DNA from: Neoroseomonas soli
GTDB taxonomy: Bacteria; Pseudomonadota; Alphaproteobacteria; Acetobacterales; Acetobacteraceae
Assembly (NCBI RefSeq): GCF_018129065.1
Contig: NZ_JAAEDM010000008.1
Location: forward strand, 37,013 to 101,012
Length of the DNA: 64,000 bases
Direction: 5' to 3'
The notes below the pieces were generated by a model. That model made no database searches and was not told the origin of the DNA. It was given only the letters and a program-made list of their open reading frames with translations. The translations under genes and the position numbers were made by a program. Positions 41,277-51,304 of this stretch are shown here, piece by piece; within the stretch, counting starts at the first letter, position 1, and each line of letters starts with the position of its first letter.

Positions 41277-42283
41277 GGTCGCAACCGCTCCGACGGCGGC
41301 CGCCGCGGTTCGGGCGGGGGCGGTCCGCCACCCCCCAGCAGCCAAAGCCCCCGCAACTGGGTCAACAGCAGCTCGAGTTCGCGCGTCGTCTGCTGCGTCT
41401 GCGTCAGCAGCGCCGGCAGGTTGGCGGCGCCTTCCTCCACGTTACGCAGAGTCTGCGGCAGTCGCGGCGTCGCGCGGGCAATATCGCGCGTCGCCTGCTG
41501 CAGGCTCGCGACCGTCTGGTCCACGCGGCGGATCAGTGCCGGAATGCCGGAACTTCCCGAGCCTGCCTCGCCGACCAAGCGGCTCGCCTGTTCCGCCACG
41601 CCGTCCAAGCGTTCGACCAGGCGGGCCATGGCCTGGATGATCGTGGCGACATCCGTTGCCGCCCCCTCCACCGTGCGCGCCAGCGCGTCGCTCGTGACCA
41701 GCCTGCCGATGGAACCCTCGCCCCGTTCGACGCGGTCGAACAGTTCCGCGACGGAATGCGCTGCGCGCTGCAGGTCGTCCAGGAGCGGGAAGACCCGCCG
41801 CTGCACCTCGTCCAGCATGGCGCCGACCGTCTCCGTCGGTGCGCGTTCGCTGGTTGCCTCGATCAATGCGAAGGACCAGTCAAGCGGCGGCCCGGTGCCC
41901 TGCAGTACGTCGAGATAGGCCGCGCCGGCGACGCCGAAGCGGCGCCGGATGACAGCCGCGGAATCGCGGCGGATGAAGGGGCGTGCCTGCTCCTCCACGT
42001 CGACCTCCGCCATGATGCGCTGGTTCGGCTCGAAGGTGATGCGGCGAACCGTGCCGGCCCTGGTGCCCAGCACTTCCATCTCCGAGCCGACCGACAGGCC
42101 CGAGACACCCTGGGCCGGAAGCAGGACACGCAGCGTCGCCGTCGTGCGCATCCAATCGCGCAGCACGCCGACATGCAGCACCCCGGCGACAAAGGCCGCC
42201 ACCGCCAGCAGGACGAGCAGCCCTACCCATTCGTCGGCGTTGCGCAGGCCGAAGCGGCGCGAGGATGGGCGCGGCGCCGTCAT
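41273..42283 (-). CDS. mlaD: MlaD/MCE-domain lipid transport protein
   Basis: About 336 residues from the ATG at 42283, overlapping the preceding stop (ATGA). One N-terminal membrane helix (DEWVGLLVLLAVAAFVAGVLHVG) is followed by an MCE domain around residues 50-150 (VSGLSVGSEMEVLGTRAGTVRRITFE ... AGAAYLDVL) and long C-terminal helices with a Pro-rich tail. MCE proteins form hexameric rings that carry phospholipid or other hydrophobics across the periplasm. The family symbol is given for the domain; it may serve a different lipid than E. coli MlaD. Confidence 0.82.
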   Translation of the reverse strand: MTAPRPSSRRFGLRNADEWVGLLVLLAVAAFVAGVLHVGVLRDWMRTTATLRVLLPAQGVSGLSVGSEMEVLGTRAGTVRRITFEPNQRIMAEVDVEEQARPFIRRDSAAVIRRRFGVAGAAYLDVLQGTGPPLDWSFALIEATSERAPTETVGAMLDEVQRRVFPLLDDLQRAAHSVAELFDRVERGEGSIGRLVTSDALARTVEGAATDVATIIQAMARLVERLDGVAEQASRLVGEAGSGSSGIPALIRRVDQTVASLQQATRDIARATPRLPQTLRNVEEGAANLPALLTQTQQTTRELELLLTQLRGLWLLGGGGPPPPEPRRPPSERLRP

Positions 42284-42984
42284 GGGCGCGCCCGTCCGCG
42301 ACGGAAGCCACGGTCGCTCAGCACTAGGCGCTGGCTGCTTGGCGGGCTGGAATCGCCCCAGAACATGGCGTTCGAGGTCATCCAGAGGCACGCTGCGCCG
42401 CGCGCGCGCGCGGCGGCAACGGCGTCGCGCAACGGCGCGGCCAGGTCGGGAACGCGCCCCTGCTGCAGCGGATCCTCAAGCAGGACCAGCATTGGCTCGC
42501 CGAGGAAGGCCCGCACGCAGGCCGCCCGCGCGAGGTCTGCGACCGGCGCCGAGGTTGGTCGCTCGAGCGGCAGTCCGGGCAGCCCGAACGCATGCGCAAG
42601 GGCCGCCGCCCGATCGCGCAGCTCGGGCTCCGGGGTGCGGGTGTGATGCAGCAGGGGCAGCAGGATGTTCTCCGCGAGCGAGAGATACGGGATCCATCCG
42701 CCGTTGTGGAAGACGCGCCCGATGCGTCCCCGCAGTGCATCGGCGATGTCATCGGGCTGGCGCGACCAGTCGTAGCCGAGAAAGGTGACCTGCCCTTCCG
42801 CGGCCAGATCAAGGCCGCTCGCGAGGTCGGCGCAGCGGGCCGCGCGGCTAGGTTCAGGCGCGAGGACGAGGGCGAGTTCTCCGGCTTCGAGGCGTAGGTC
42901 GAGGACGATCCCGTCCTCGGTCATCCCGAGGTCGCGTGCGGCCTCCATCGCCAGCACGGGGGGGCGTCCCGACGTGCCGCTCAC
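42280..42984 (-). CDS. MlaF-like ABC ATPase lacking Walker A
   Basis: A 234-residue protein; GTG at 42984 overlaps the MlaE stop (GTGA). It aligns with ABC ATPases over its length: Q-loop region (GRIGRVFHNGGWIPYLSLAENILLPL) is kept, but the P-loop at residues 41-50 reads LAPEPSRAAR with no Gly-Lys-Ser/Thr; the signature is TSAPVADLARAA instead of LSGG; and Walker B is LVLLEDPL instead of LLDEP. It therefore probably cannot hydrolyse ATP. Either another ATPase serves the transporter or this subunit is regulatory. Confidence 0.7.
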   Translation of the reverse strand: MSGTSGRPPVLAMEAARDLGMTEDGIVLDLRLEAGELALVLAPEPSRAARCADLASGLDLAAEGQVTFLGYDWSRQPDDIADALRGRIGRVFHNGGWIPYLSLAENILLPLLHHTRTPEPELRDRAAALAHAFGLPGLPLERPTSAPVADLARAACVRAFLGEPMLVLLEDPLQQGRVPDLAAPLRDAVAAARARGAACLWMTSNAMFWGDSSPPSSQRLVLSDRGFRRGRARP

Positions 42985-43781
42985 GCCGCCAGGCTCAGCA
43001 GGCCGGAGGTGAGCAGCACGGCGAGGACGCCGCGCAGGAAGCCGCGCGGCAGCAGCGTGGTGAGGCTGTCGCCGCGTTCCGCCGAAAGTCCTGTCAGCAC
43101 GGCGGAGAGCCCGACCAGCGCCCCGATTGCCAGCAGCTTGCCCGGGAAGAGCAGGAAGTCGCGTGGTCCCATCGCGTGCAGCACGGCATCGAGGAAGCCG
43201 GGCAGGGAGAGTCGCACAACGCCGAGCAGGCTGCCGCTGACGAAGCCGGTCAGCAGAGCGACCAGCACGAAGACGACGCCGAGCGTGAAGCACCCTACGG
43301 CGAAGGCGAGCACCCGGGGCAACACCAGCACGCGGAAGGGATCGAGCCCCATGCCGCGCAGCGCGTGGACCTGCCCGGCAGTCTGCATGGTGCCGAGCTC
43401 GACTATCGCGACCATGCCGCTGCGCCCCAGCAGCAGGAAGCCGACCAGCACCGGCGCGACCTCCCGCACGAGGACGGTGACGATCACCCGCCCGACCAGC
43501 CCCTCCTGCCCGGCTTGACCCAGCCAGTAGATCGCCTGGTAGACGAGGGCGAAGCCGACCAGCACGCCGGTCACGAGGATGGTGGGCAGGCCACCGCCCG
43601 TGGTCCGCACCAAGATCCACCGGAACTCAGCGCGGACCGTTCGCCGCCAGGTATGCACCTGGAGTGTCTCCCGCAGGATGCCGGCTGCGAGGGCGGCCAT
43701 TGTCAGCGCGTAGCCGAAGCGGACGCGCACCGGGCGACCGATGCGGGCAAGCCAGGAGGGAGCCTCGGCAACGTCGGTCAT
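42981..43781 (-). CDS. mlaE: MlaE-family ABC permease
   Basis: A 266-residue polytopic protein, ATG overlapping the cyclase-like stop (ATGA). It has the MlaE pattern: five or six helices, GLPTILVTGVLVGFALVYQA, REVAPVLVGFLLLGRSGMVAIVELGTMQ with the coupling-helix Glu, then a DPFRVLVLPRVLAF segment and a C-terminal helix pair. Inner-membrane lipid permease that would pair with the MCE protein and the ATPase-like protein encoded next. Confidence 0.87.
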   Translation of the reverse strand: MTDVAEAPSWLARIGRPVRVRFGYALTMAALAAGILRETLQVHTWRRTVRAEFRWILVRTTGGGLPTILVTGVLVGFALVYQAIYWLGQAGQEGLVGRVIVTVLVREVAPVLVGFLLLGRSGMVAIVELGTMQTAGQVHALRGMGLDPFRVLVLPRVLAFAVGCFTLGVVFVLVALLTGFVSGSLLGVVRLSLPGFLDAVLHAMGPRDFLLFPGKLLAIGALVGLSAVLTGLSAERGDSLTTLLPRGFLRGVLAVLLTSGLLSLAA

Positions 43782-46093
43782 GCCTGCCCCGCCAGGATGA
43801 AGAAACGCATCTCGCCGACGCGCGGCAGGTAGAAGGAGCCGCGCGGGCGGAACATGAAGTCCCGGCGCAGCGCCTCGTAGAGCGGTTCGCTTGCCTGGAT
43901 CCCCCCGGCGGGGGCTGTCTCGGCAAGGTGGTCCGCCGTGCGCACCGCATCGCCCCAGAGGTTAAAGAAGCGCGGGCCCCGTCCGACGCTGCTGCCGATC
44001 GCGACGCCGAGGTCAAGGCCGATGCGGAATGCGGGCGGCTGTCGCGCCTCCTCGAAAAGGGCCTCGCAGCGGTCGCGCAGATCAAGCGCAGCGGCGGCAA
44101 TGCGGCGCGCGGCCGGCACACCAGCTTCCTCGCGCGTGAAGCCCGCGGCAGCGAAGACCTCCTCGCCTGTCAGCCGCGCGTAGGGCAGGCCGTGCGCCGT
44201 CGCGACCTCCTGCAAGAGCCCAGCGATGATGTCGGCGATGGGCGTGCCGGGCGGGCCGGCGCGGCCGAGCGCCACGGGGTCGGTGAAGCGCAGCGCCATC
44301 ACCGCGACGCCGGGCAGCACCTCGGCGGCGACCTCCTCGGCTCCGAAGTGCAGCAGCGCGCCATCGGACAGGCCGGCGCGGGCGGGTTCGGGGGCAGTGC
44401 CGGGAGTCTCGGGAGCAGAGACCGGCGCCGGGGTGGCCACACGGCCGCGCAGCCGTAACGCCACCATGTTCGCGACCGCTCGGGCGAAGTCGGTGGCGGC
44501 CGGAGTCTCCTCCGGCACGTCCTCGAGCAGAACGGTGCCAAGGACTGTCTCGCCAATCTCCACGGGCACGGCGATCAGTGCCCGGCTGCCGAAGCCATGC
44601 ATCCAGGAGCGGTGCAGTTCCGCCGTCGCGGGTTCGAATGCCGCATCCGCCACCTCAATCACGTCGCGCGTACCAAGGCGTCGGAACAGGGCAGGCATCT
44701 CGCGCCGGTGCAACTCGATGTCAGCCAAATGGCCGTTCGCCTCGCGTTCGAACACGTCCACGCAGTGCAGGGCGACATTGCCGGGCAGCAGCCGCCAGAT
44801 GCTCGCGCGCCGGGCTCCGGTGGCATGGGCGAGGGCTTCCGTCAGGGAGCGCGGGGCTGTCTCGCTATCAGGATCGAAGAGGCTGGCGTTCGCGGCGAGC
44901 GTCGCGAAGGCGCGGCTCTGCGCCTCGACCGCGCGGGATCGGTGCAGCACCTGCCGCGCCGCTCTGTCCGCACGCAGCCCCTGTCGTGCCAACAGGACGC
45001 CGAGCAGACCGGCGAGCGCCACGACACCGAGCGACATGACGAGCACATTCTGGTTGCTCGCGGTAACGAAGCCAGTGAAGTCGGACTCCGGTGCGGTGAT
45101 CAGCACGCGCCAGCCACGCCCGGCTGAAGCCAGTTCGCTGGCTAGCAGGATGTAACGCGTGCCGTTGACATCTTCCACCCGGCGCACCTCCGAGGCGAGG
45201 CGCAAATGGTCGAAGGCGCGGGTGAGGAGCGGATCCCCGAGTTCGTCGAGGCGCACCGGGACTAGGCTACCATCCTGCTCCCGCAGCACGCGCGACGGGT
45301 CGGGATGCGCGACGAGGTACCCTTGTTGGTCGAGGATCATGGCCCGACCCGAGCGTCCGACGCGCAGGCCGGAGAGGAAGTGCGACAGCGCGGCGAGTTC
45401 GATGTCGAGGCCGATTGCCCCGGGCGATCCCTGCCAGGTGGCGGGCAGCGAGGCAGTGAGCCCGGGCGTACGCGCGGTGAAGAAGACGTAGGCGTCGGTC
45501 CAGGACAGGCCATTCGCCGCGATCGCGCCGCGATACCAGGGGCGCGTGCGCGGGTCGAAGGTGTCGGCGGGATCTTCGGCCGTGCCCGTCACCAAGCCGT
45601 CGGCGTCCCGGCGCAGGAAGGTCACGCGCCGCGCGCCGGGTGTGTTGACGATGGTCTTGGTCTCGGCGCCGCCATCCGGCAGGCGACGAACGAAGAGGTA
45701 GTTGCCCTGTGCGTCCCCGGCGCCGGCCAGAGCAACCTGCGGCAGCACCCGCAGGACGGAGGCGGCGCTGCGTTCGAAGACGAGCCGGCCCTGCTCGCTG
45801 GAGATGGGAAGCGCCGAGACGTCGCGCGCGATGCGGGCGGCGCGATCGACCGGGCCGAGGAAGGCGTTCACCTCCTCCTCCACGCGCTGTTCGAGGGTCT
45901 CGAAAAGGTCGGACGAGAGGTCGAGTGCGCCGCGCCGGTTAGCGTCGTGGGCGTAGAACGCGATGCCGAGGATGGCGCCCGCGATGAGAAGGACGCCGGC
46001 CGCGGGCACTGCGATGCGCACCAACCGCCTGCGGGTACGCCGTCTGCGGCCCGCGGGATCGAAGGACACATCGAGTACCGGCTCGTCGGCCAA
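43778..46093 (-). CDS. Sensor protein: dCache, GAF and degenerate nucleotide cyclase domain
   Basis: 771 residues from the TTG at 46093, with ribosome site GGGAGGAAG. Domains: membrane helix near 22-45, extracellular dCache-like region to about 350 (VRRLPDGGAETKT ... ILDQQGYLVAHPDPS ... GWRVLITAPESD), second helix near 370, GAF-like domain (420-560), and a class III cyclase-like C-terminus (596-771). In the last, D605 is kept, but Glu644 replaces the second metal Asp, and R718 and H722 replace the Asn and Arg of the catalytic D-x-V-N-x-A-x-R motif. So it probably binds but does not cyclise nucleotides. The stop overlaps the mlaE start. Confidence 0.75.
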   Translation of the reverse strand: MADEPVLDVSFDPAGRRRRTRRRLVRIAVPAAGVLLIAGAILGIAFYAHDANRRGALDLSSDLFETLEQRVEEEVNAFLGPVDRAARIARDVSALPISSEQGRLVFERSAASVLRVLPQVALAGAGDAQGNYLFVRRLPDGGAETKTIVNTPGARRVTFLRRDADGLVTGTAEDPADTFDPRTRPWYRGAIAANGLSWTDAYVFFTARTPGLTASLPATWQGSPGAIGLDIELAALSHFLSGLRVGRSGRAMILDQQGYLVAHPDPSRVLREQDGSLVPVRLDELGDPLLTRAFDHLRLASEVRRVEDVNGTRYILLASELASAGRGWRVLITAPESDFTGFVTASNQNVLVMSLGVVALAGLLGVLLARQGLRADRAARQVLHRSRAVEAQSRAFATLAANASLFDPDSETAPRSLTEALAHATGARRASIWRLLPGNVALHCVDVFEREANGHLADIELHRREMPALFRRLGTRDVIEVADAAFEPATAELHRSWMHGFGSRALIAVPVEIGETVLGTVLLEDVPEETPAATDFARAVANMVALRLRGRVATPAPVSAPETPGTAPEPARAGLSDGALLHFGAEEVAAEVLPGVAVMALRFTDPVALGRAGPPGTPIADIIAGLLQEVATAHGLPYARLTGEEVFAAAGFTREEAGVPAARRIAAAALDLRDRCEALFEEARQPPAFRIGLDLGVAIGSSVGRGPRFFNLWGDAVRTADHLAETAPAGGIQASEPLYEALRRDFMFRPRGSFYLPRVGEMRFFILAGQA

Positions 46094-46734
46094 CTGCGCT
46101 TCCTCCCAACCCCTCCCACCCACCAAGAGGAGAACAAGTGCCGTCGTGGCGCAATCGCAATTGCCACCGATCGCGCTCTGTTCTCGGCTTGGCGCACGGC
46201 GTGTCCGGGATCGGCGTTGTACAGCGCGCCTAGTGCGCGCACGAGGCCATGATGCGAGGTGGGAGGTGCAGTTCCGTCCAGTAGGAAACCTGTAGTTTGG
46301 CGCCGGGCGGGTCGCAGACTGCCGTCGGCGGGTCACGTTGGGTCCAATCTGACGGAAGCGCATGCAGCGCTCTACCGGAGGGCGTCCACGGCTCAACGGG
46401 TGAAGCGCGGCCTTGCTCCGGAACCCTGTGCGATCGGCTTCCCGGATCGAGACTTCGAATGTGCCCGCTACGCCAGACAACGATGCTTGGCCCATCCCGC
46501 TGATTTCCCTTGCGCGTGAGGCCGGCTGAGTAGGAACGTCAGGCCACGATACACACGCGCAATGAACGGCCAGTGGTGGGGTAGATCAGGGAGGTTGAAC
46601 GTCCGCGTGGAACGGGCCCGCTCGGTGTCTGCGCGCTCGAGGGGCAGGCCTTCCTGCAAGGATAGCTACTAGCGTTGCGCGCGCGGCGCCTGCGGCATCG
46701 ATCGGGATGGACTCTCTGCATTGGGAGCAACTGC
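46094..46734. other. Divergent promoter region between sensor operon and fermentation operon
   Basis: 641 bases without a supported gene. It must hold promoters for the minus-strand sensor/Mla operon and the plus-strand pta-pfl operon. I looked for an FNR-type box (TTGAT-N4-ATCAA) and did not find one; no sigma54 or riboswitch-like structure is evident. Confidence 0.4.
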
Positions 46735-48111
46735 ATGACAGGGCCCGGCAGCATCTCCGAGCCGATCGCCGGCGCGACGCGGCAAACCGCCTTCGTTGGT
46801 CAGAGCGTGACCCTTGAACACGAGATCAGACCCCAGGGGTTCGATCTGGCCACGGCGTTGTTCGGCTTCTCGGACGCAAGACCTGGCGAATTGTCGAGTC
46901 AGGCCGCCGCCCTGCTGCTGCACGGCCTGATCCTTGATTTCACGGCAAGGGGGCTTCCCGGACCGGGCGCCGACATACTGGGGCAAGATTTCGTGATCAT
47001 CGCGCCGCCGGTGCCCGGCGAACGCATCGAGGCAACCGGCACCATCGTGGCGCGACCGGACAGCGAGACGGCGCTCATCGCCATCCTGCTGACCGTGCCT
47101 CGCGGACCGCTGGCCGAGGCGAAGGTCACCGTGCGTCTGCCCGAAGCGCCGGTTACGCGCCAGCCCGGGGCGCGTCCCGACATCCAACTGCACACGCACC
47201 GGCACCTCACCGCGCTGATGGCGCGCAGCGCCGAACTGCCGGCCCTGACGGCCGCCGTCGCCTGGCCCTGCGACCGCGACAGCCTCCTCGGCCCCATCCA
47301 GGCGGCCCGGCGGGGCGCGCTACAGCCGATTCTGGTTGGGCCACGCGCTTTGATCGAGGAGACCGCGACCAAGGCGGGCGAGACGCTGACCGGTTGCGAG
47401 ATCGTCGAAGCCGCGACGCCACAGGAGGCTGCCGCGATCGCGGTGCGGCTGTGCCGCGAGGGGCGCGCGGCTAGCCTCATGAAGGGCAGCCTGCACACGG
47501 ATGAGCTGATGTCCGCCGCCGTGGCACGCGAAGGCGGGCTCCGGACGAGCCGCCGTCTCAGCCACGTCTTCGCCATGGATGTGCCGAGCTACCCGAAGCC
47601 GCTCTTCATCACCGATGCGGCCATCAACATCGCGCCCGACCTCAAGACCAAGGTCGACATCGTGCAGAATGCGGTGGATCTGCTCCACGCGCTCGGGGTG
47701 GAGAACCCGAAGGTCGCCATCCTCTCCGCCGTCGAGACGGTGAACCCGCAGATCCCGAGCACCCTGGATGCCGCGGCCCTTTGCAAAATGGCCGACCGTG
47801 GGCAGATCACGGGCGCGACGCTGGATGGCCCGCTCGCCTTCGACAACGCGATCAGCAAGGCCGCCGCGGCGGTGAAGAAGATCGCATCCGCCGTTGCCGG
47901 CGATGCGGACATCCTGCTGGCACCCGACCTCGAGGCGGGGAACATGATCGCGAAGCAGCTGAGCTACCTCGCGAATGCCGACAGCGCCGGCATCGTGCTC
48001 GGCGCGCGCGTCCCGATCATCCTCACCAGTCGCGCCGACAGCGTGGAGTCACGCCTCGCGTCGATCGCTTTGGCCCAGGTCAGCACGGGGAATGAAGACC
48101 GCAAATCGTGA
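46735..48111 (+). CDS. Bifunctional enoyl-CoA hydratase/phosphate acetyltransferase
   Basis: About 458 residues; ATG with TGGGAG upstream. The N-terminal 140 residues are a MaoC-like hot-dog domain ([15 protein letters not shown] ... [18 protein letters not shown]), and the rest a phosphotransacetylase domain: [60 protein letters not shown] and [16 protein letters not shown] ... [16 protein letters not shown]. It converts acetyl-CoA to acetyl phosphate; the hydratase half is of unknown relevance here. It precedes pyruvate formate-lyase by 68 bases, placing acetyl-CoA disposal next to its production. Acetate kinase is not in the window. Confidence 0.87.
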   Translation: MTGPGSISEPIAGATRQTAFVGQSVTLEHEIRPQGFDLATALFGFSDARPGELSSQAAALLLHGLILDFTARGLPGPGADILGQDFVIIAPPVPGERIEATGTIVARPDSETALIAILLTVPRGPLAEAKVTVRLPEAPVTRQPGARPDIQLHTHRHLTALMARSAELPALTAAVAWPCDRDSLLGPIQAARRGALQPILVGPRALIEETATKAGETLTGCEIVEAATPQEAAAIAVRLCREGRAASLMKGSLHTDELMSAAVAREGGLRTSRRLSHVFAMDVPSYPKPLFITDAAINIAPDLKTKVDIVQNAVDLLHALGVENPKVAILSAVETVNPQIPSTLDAAALCKMADRGQITGATLDGPLAFDNAISKAAAAVKKIASAVAGDADILLAPDLEAGNMIAKQLSYLANADSAGIVLGARVPIILTSRADSVESRLASIALAQVSTGNEDRKS

Positions 48112-48179
48112 GTCGCGCCGGCTGCCGGTCGTGGGGCCGGCATCCGAGACAGACAAGAAGAATGGTGGAGGAAACGATC

Positions 48180-50444
48180 ATGAACGACCTCGGTGTCCAG
48201 CCCTCCGGATCTGGCGAAGCGCGGTGCTGGCGCGGCTTCGAAAGTGGCCCCTGGCAGCGGACGATCGATGTCCGTGACTTCATCGTCAGGAACCTCACGC
48301 CCTACGAGGGAGACGAAGGCTTCCTGGTCGCGCCGAGCGCACGCACACAGGCCGTCTGGGCAAAGCTGCAACCCTACTTCCAGGAGGAACAGCAAAAGGG
48401 CGTCCTGGATGTCGACGCCACGGCTCCCTCCAGCATGCTCGCGCACGCGCCCGGGTGGATCGACCGCGACAGCGAGGTGATCGTCGGCCTGCAGACCGAC
48501 AAGCCCTTCAAGCGCGCGATCTTCCCGGCCGGGGGGCTGCGGATGGTCGAGGCGGGCCTCGAGGCGGCGGGGTTCGCGGCGGACCCGACCGTCCACGAGA
48601 TCTTCACCAAGTACCGAAAGACCCACAACGACGGCGTCTTCGATGCGTATACGCCGGAGATCATGCGATGCCGGACGTCCGGCATCATCACCGGCCTGCC
48701 GGATGCCTATGGCCGCGGGCGCATCATCGGCGACTACCCGCGCGTCGCGCTCTACGGCACGGACCGCCTGCTGGAGGTGAAGCGCCAGGAGCGCGCCCAG
48801 CTCGACGACATGTGGCCGACCGACGAGATCATCCGGCAGCGCGAGGAACTGGCGGAGCAGATGCGCGCCCTCGCCGACCTTGCCGAGATGGCCAAGCGCT
48901 ATGGCTGCGATATCACCCGCCCCGCCGAGACGGGACAGGAGGCCGTGCAGTGGACCTACTTCGCCTACCTCGGCGCCATCAAGGAAGCCAACGGCGCGGC
49001 GATGTCGGTCGGCCGCATCTCCACCTTCCTTGACGTCTTCATCGAGCGCGACCTACGCGAAGGAACGTTGGACGAGGCCGGTGCGCAGGAACTGATCGAC
49101 CAGCTCGTGCAGAAGCTGCGCATCGTGCGCTTCCTGCGGACGCCGGAATACGACGCGCTGTTCAGCGGCGACCCGTATTGGGCGACAGAATGCGTCGGCG
49201 GCATGGACATGAACGGGCGGACGATGGTCACCCGCACCAGCTATCGGCTGCTGCACACGCTGACCAATCTCGGCCCCGCGCCGGAGCCGAACATCACGGT
49301 GCTTTGGTCGAAGCACCTGCCCGCCCCCTTCAAGCGTTATTGCATCAAGATCAGCCGCGACACCTCCTCCCTGCAGTACGAGAACGACGACCTGATGCGG
49401 CCCTATTGGGGCGACGATTACGGCATCGCCTGCTGCGTCTCGGCCATGCGGCTCGGCAAGCAGATGCAGTTCTTCGGCGCGCGGGTGAACCTCGCCAAAT
49501 GCATGCTCTACGCCATCAATGGCGGGCGGGACGAGGTAAGCGGAGAACAGATTGCCCCGACCTCGGCGCCGATCACAGCCGAGGTACTCGACTATGACGA
49601 GGTCTTCGCGAAATTCGACGCATCCATGGAGTGGCTCGCTCGCACCTATGTGCACGCGATGAACTGCATCCACTACATGCACGACAAGTACTTCTATGAG
49701 CGGCTGGAGATGGCGCTGCACGATCGCGACATCCTGCGCACGATGGCCTTCGGCATCGCTGGCCTTTCGGTCGTGGCGGACAGCCTTTCCGCCATCAGGC
49801 ACGCGAAGGTGCATGTCATCCGCGACGACACCGGCCTCGCCGTGGACTACCGGATCGAAGGCGAGTTCCCGAAATACGGCAATGCCGACAGCCGGGTGGA
49901 TGACATCGCGGTGGATCTGGTGTCCCGCTTCATGGCGAAGATCCGCAAGCACCCGACCTATCGCGATGCGGTCCATACCCAGTCGGTGCTGACCATCACT
50001 TCCAACGTCGTCTACGGAAAGGCCACCGGCAATACGCCGGACGGCCGGCGCAAGGGCGAACCCTTCGCGCCCGGCGCCAACCCGATGCACGGCCGGGACG
50101 ACCATGGCTGGCTCGCGTCCTGCATCTCGGTCGCACGCCTGCCCTATGCCGATGCGCAGGACGGCATCAGCTACACCGTCTCGGTCGCGCCGACCATGGC
50201 GCGGCGCGACGAGGCGGCGGCGCTGGACAACGCCGTCAACGCCTTCGACATGTATTTCGGCCAGGGCGGCTTCCACATGAACCTCAACGTCCTCTCGAAG
50301 GAGACGCTGGAGGACGCGATGGAGCACCCGGAGAAGTATCCGCAGTTGACCATCCGGGTGTCCGGCTACGCGGTGAACTTCGTGCGGCTGACGCGCGAAC
50401 AGCAGCTCGACGTCATCCGCCGCACCTTCCACGCCTCCTACTGA
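48180..50444 (+). CDS. pflB: Formate C-acetyltransferase (pyruvate formate-lyase)
   Basis: 754 residues. The ATG at 48180 has GGAGG upstream and places the active-site pair at C418-C419 ([10 protein letters not shown]), the same numbering as the E. coli enzyme, which decides against the earlier GTG at 48108. The glycyl radical site is Gly729 in RVSGYAV near the C-terminus. It splits pyruvate with CoA to acetyl-CoA and formate in the cytoplasm, is oxygen sensitive, and needs the activase encoded next. Length is normal for PflB. Confidence 0.95.
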   Translation: MNDLGVQPSGSGEARCWRGFESGPWQRTIDVRDFIVRNLTPYEGDEGFLVAPSARTQAVWAKLQPYFQEEQQKGVLDVDATAPSSMLAHAPGWIDRDSEVIVGLQTDKPFKRAIFPAGGLRMVEAGLEAAGFAADPTVHEIFTKYRKTHNDGVFDAYTPEIMRCRTSGIITGLPDAYGRGRIIGDYPRVALYGTDRLLEVKRQERAQLDDMWPTDEIIRQREELAEQMRALADLAEMAKRYGCDITRPAETGQEAVQWTYFAYLGAIKEANGAAMSVGRISTFLDVFIERDLREGTLDEAGAQELIDQLVQKLRIVRFLRTPEYDALFSGDPYWATECVGGMDMNGRTMVTRTSYRLLHTLTNLGPAPEPNITVLWSKHLPAPFKRYCIKISRDTSSLQYENDDLMRPYWGDDYGIACCVSAMRLGKQMQFFGARVNLAKCMLYAINGGRDEVSGEQIAPTSAPITAEVLDYDEVFAKFDASMEWLARTYVHAMNCIHYMHDKYFYERLEMALHDRDILRTMAFGIAGLSVVADSLSAIRHAKVHVIRDDTGLAVDYRIEGEFPKYGNADSRVDDIAVDLVSRFMAKIRKHPTYRDAVHTQSVLTITSNVVYGKATGNTPDGRRKGEPFAPGANPMHGRDDHGWLASCISVARLPYADAQDGISYTVSVAPTMARRDEAAALDNAVNAFDMYFGQGGFHMNLNVLSKETLEDAMEHPEKYPQLTIRVSGYAVNFVRLTREQQLDVIRRTFHASY

Positions 50445-50454
50445 GGGCGCGGTC

Positions 50455-51285
50455 ATGCGCGAAGTCGAAGGGATGGTGAAGGTAGGCAGCCGCTACGACC
50501 TTCGCACCAACCAGGCCCCCGATGCCCCCGAAACCGAGGGCTTCGAGGGCCCGAAAGAATCCCATGGCTGGGTGCATTCCTACGAGACCGGCTCCACCGT
50601 GGACGGGCCGGGCGTGCGCCTCATGCTGTTCATGTCGGGCTGCTTCCTGCGCTGCCAGTACTGCCACAACCCCGACACCTGGAAGCTGAAGGACGGCACG
50701 CTGATCGAGCTGTCCCACGCCATCCGGCGCCTGCACGACTTCGCGCCGGCGCTCCGGGCAATGGGCGGCGGGCTGACCATCTCGGGCGGGGAGCCACTGG
50801 TGCAGATCGGCTTCACCCACGGCCTTTTCGCCGCGGCGAAGTCGATGGGGCTGCACACGGCGCTCGACACCTCGGGCTTCCTCGGCCATCGCGCCGATGA
50901 CGACTACCTGCAGAACGTCGACCTGGTGATTCTCGACATCAAGAGCGGCGATGCGGACACCTACCGCAAGGTGACCGGGGTTGAGCTGGCGCCCACGCTG
51001 CGCTTCGCCGAGCGCCTGGCTGCAATGAACAAGGCCGTCTGGGTGCGCTTCGTGCTGGTGCCGGGCCTGACGGACGCGCCGGACAACATCCGCAAGGTGG
51101 CGGAGTTCGTCGCGCCCATGAAAAACGTCGAATGGGTGGAGGTGCTGCCCTTCCACCAGATGGGCGCATTCAAGTGGAAGGCGCTCGGGCTCGACTACAA
51201 GCTCAACGACACACCGACACCGACCCATGAACAGGTGCAGGCGGCGCTCGAGATCTTCCGCGCCGCCGGCTGCAAAGCACGCTGA
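50455..51285 (+). CDS. pflA: Pyruvate formate-lyase activating enzyme
   Basis: 276 residues beginning 10 nt after pflB. Radical SAM motif C63-x3-C67-x2-C70 (CFLRCQYCHNP) for the 4Fe-4S cluster, and the Gly-rich SAM pocket LTISGGEPLVQ; HTALDTSGF is also typical of PflA. It uses SAM to place the glycyl radical on PflB. About 30 residues more than E. coli PflA at the N-terminus; an internal ATG (M7) could be the real start. Confidence 0.93.
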   Translation: MREVEGMVKVGSRYDLRTNQAPDAPETEGFEGPKESHGWVHSYETGSTVDGPGVRLMLFMSGCFLRCQYCHNPDTWKLKDGTLIELSHAIRRLHDFAPALRAMGGGLTISGGEPLVQIGFTHGLFAAAKSMGLHTALDTSGFLGHRADDDYLQNVDLVILDIKSGDADTYRKVTGVELAPTLRFAERLAAMNKAVWVRFVLVPGLTDAPDNIRKVAEFVAPMKNVEWVEVLPFHQMGAFKWKALGLDYKLNDTPTPTHEQVQAALEIFRAAGCKAR

Positions 51286-51304
51286 CCCAGGGGGAACGAC
51301 CGGA

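Noticed and set aside
44631..44665. GGTTCGAATG reminiscent of a tRNA T-arm
   Set aside because: It lies inside the sensor coding sequence and no cloverleaf can be drawn around it.
48108..48179. GTG at 48108 as pflB start
   Set aside because: It has no ribosome site; the ATG at 48180 has GGAGG and restores C418-C419 numbering.
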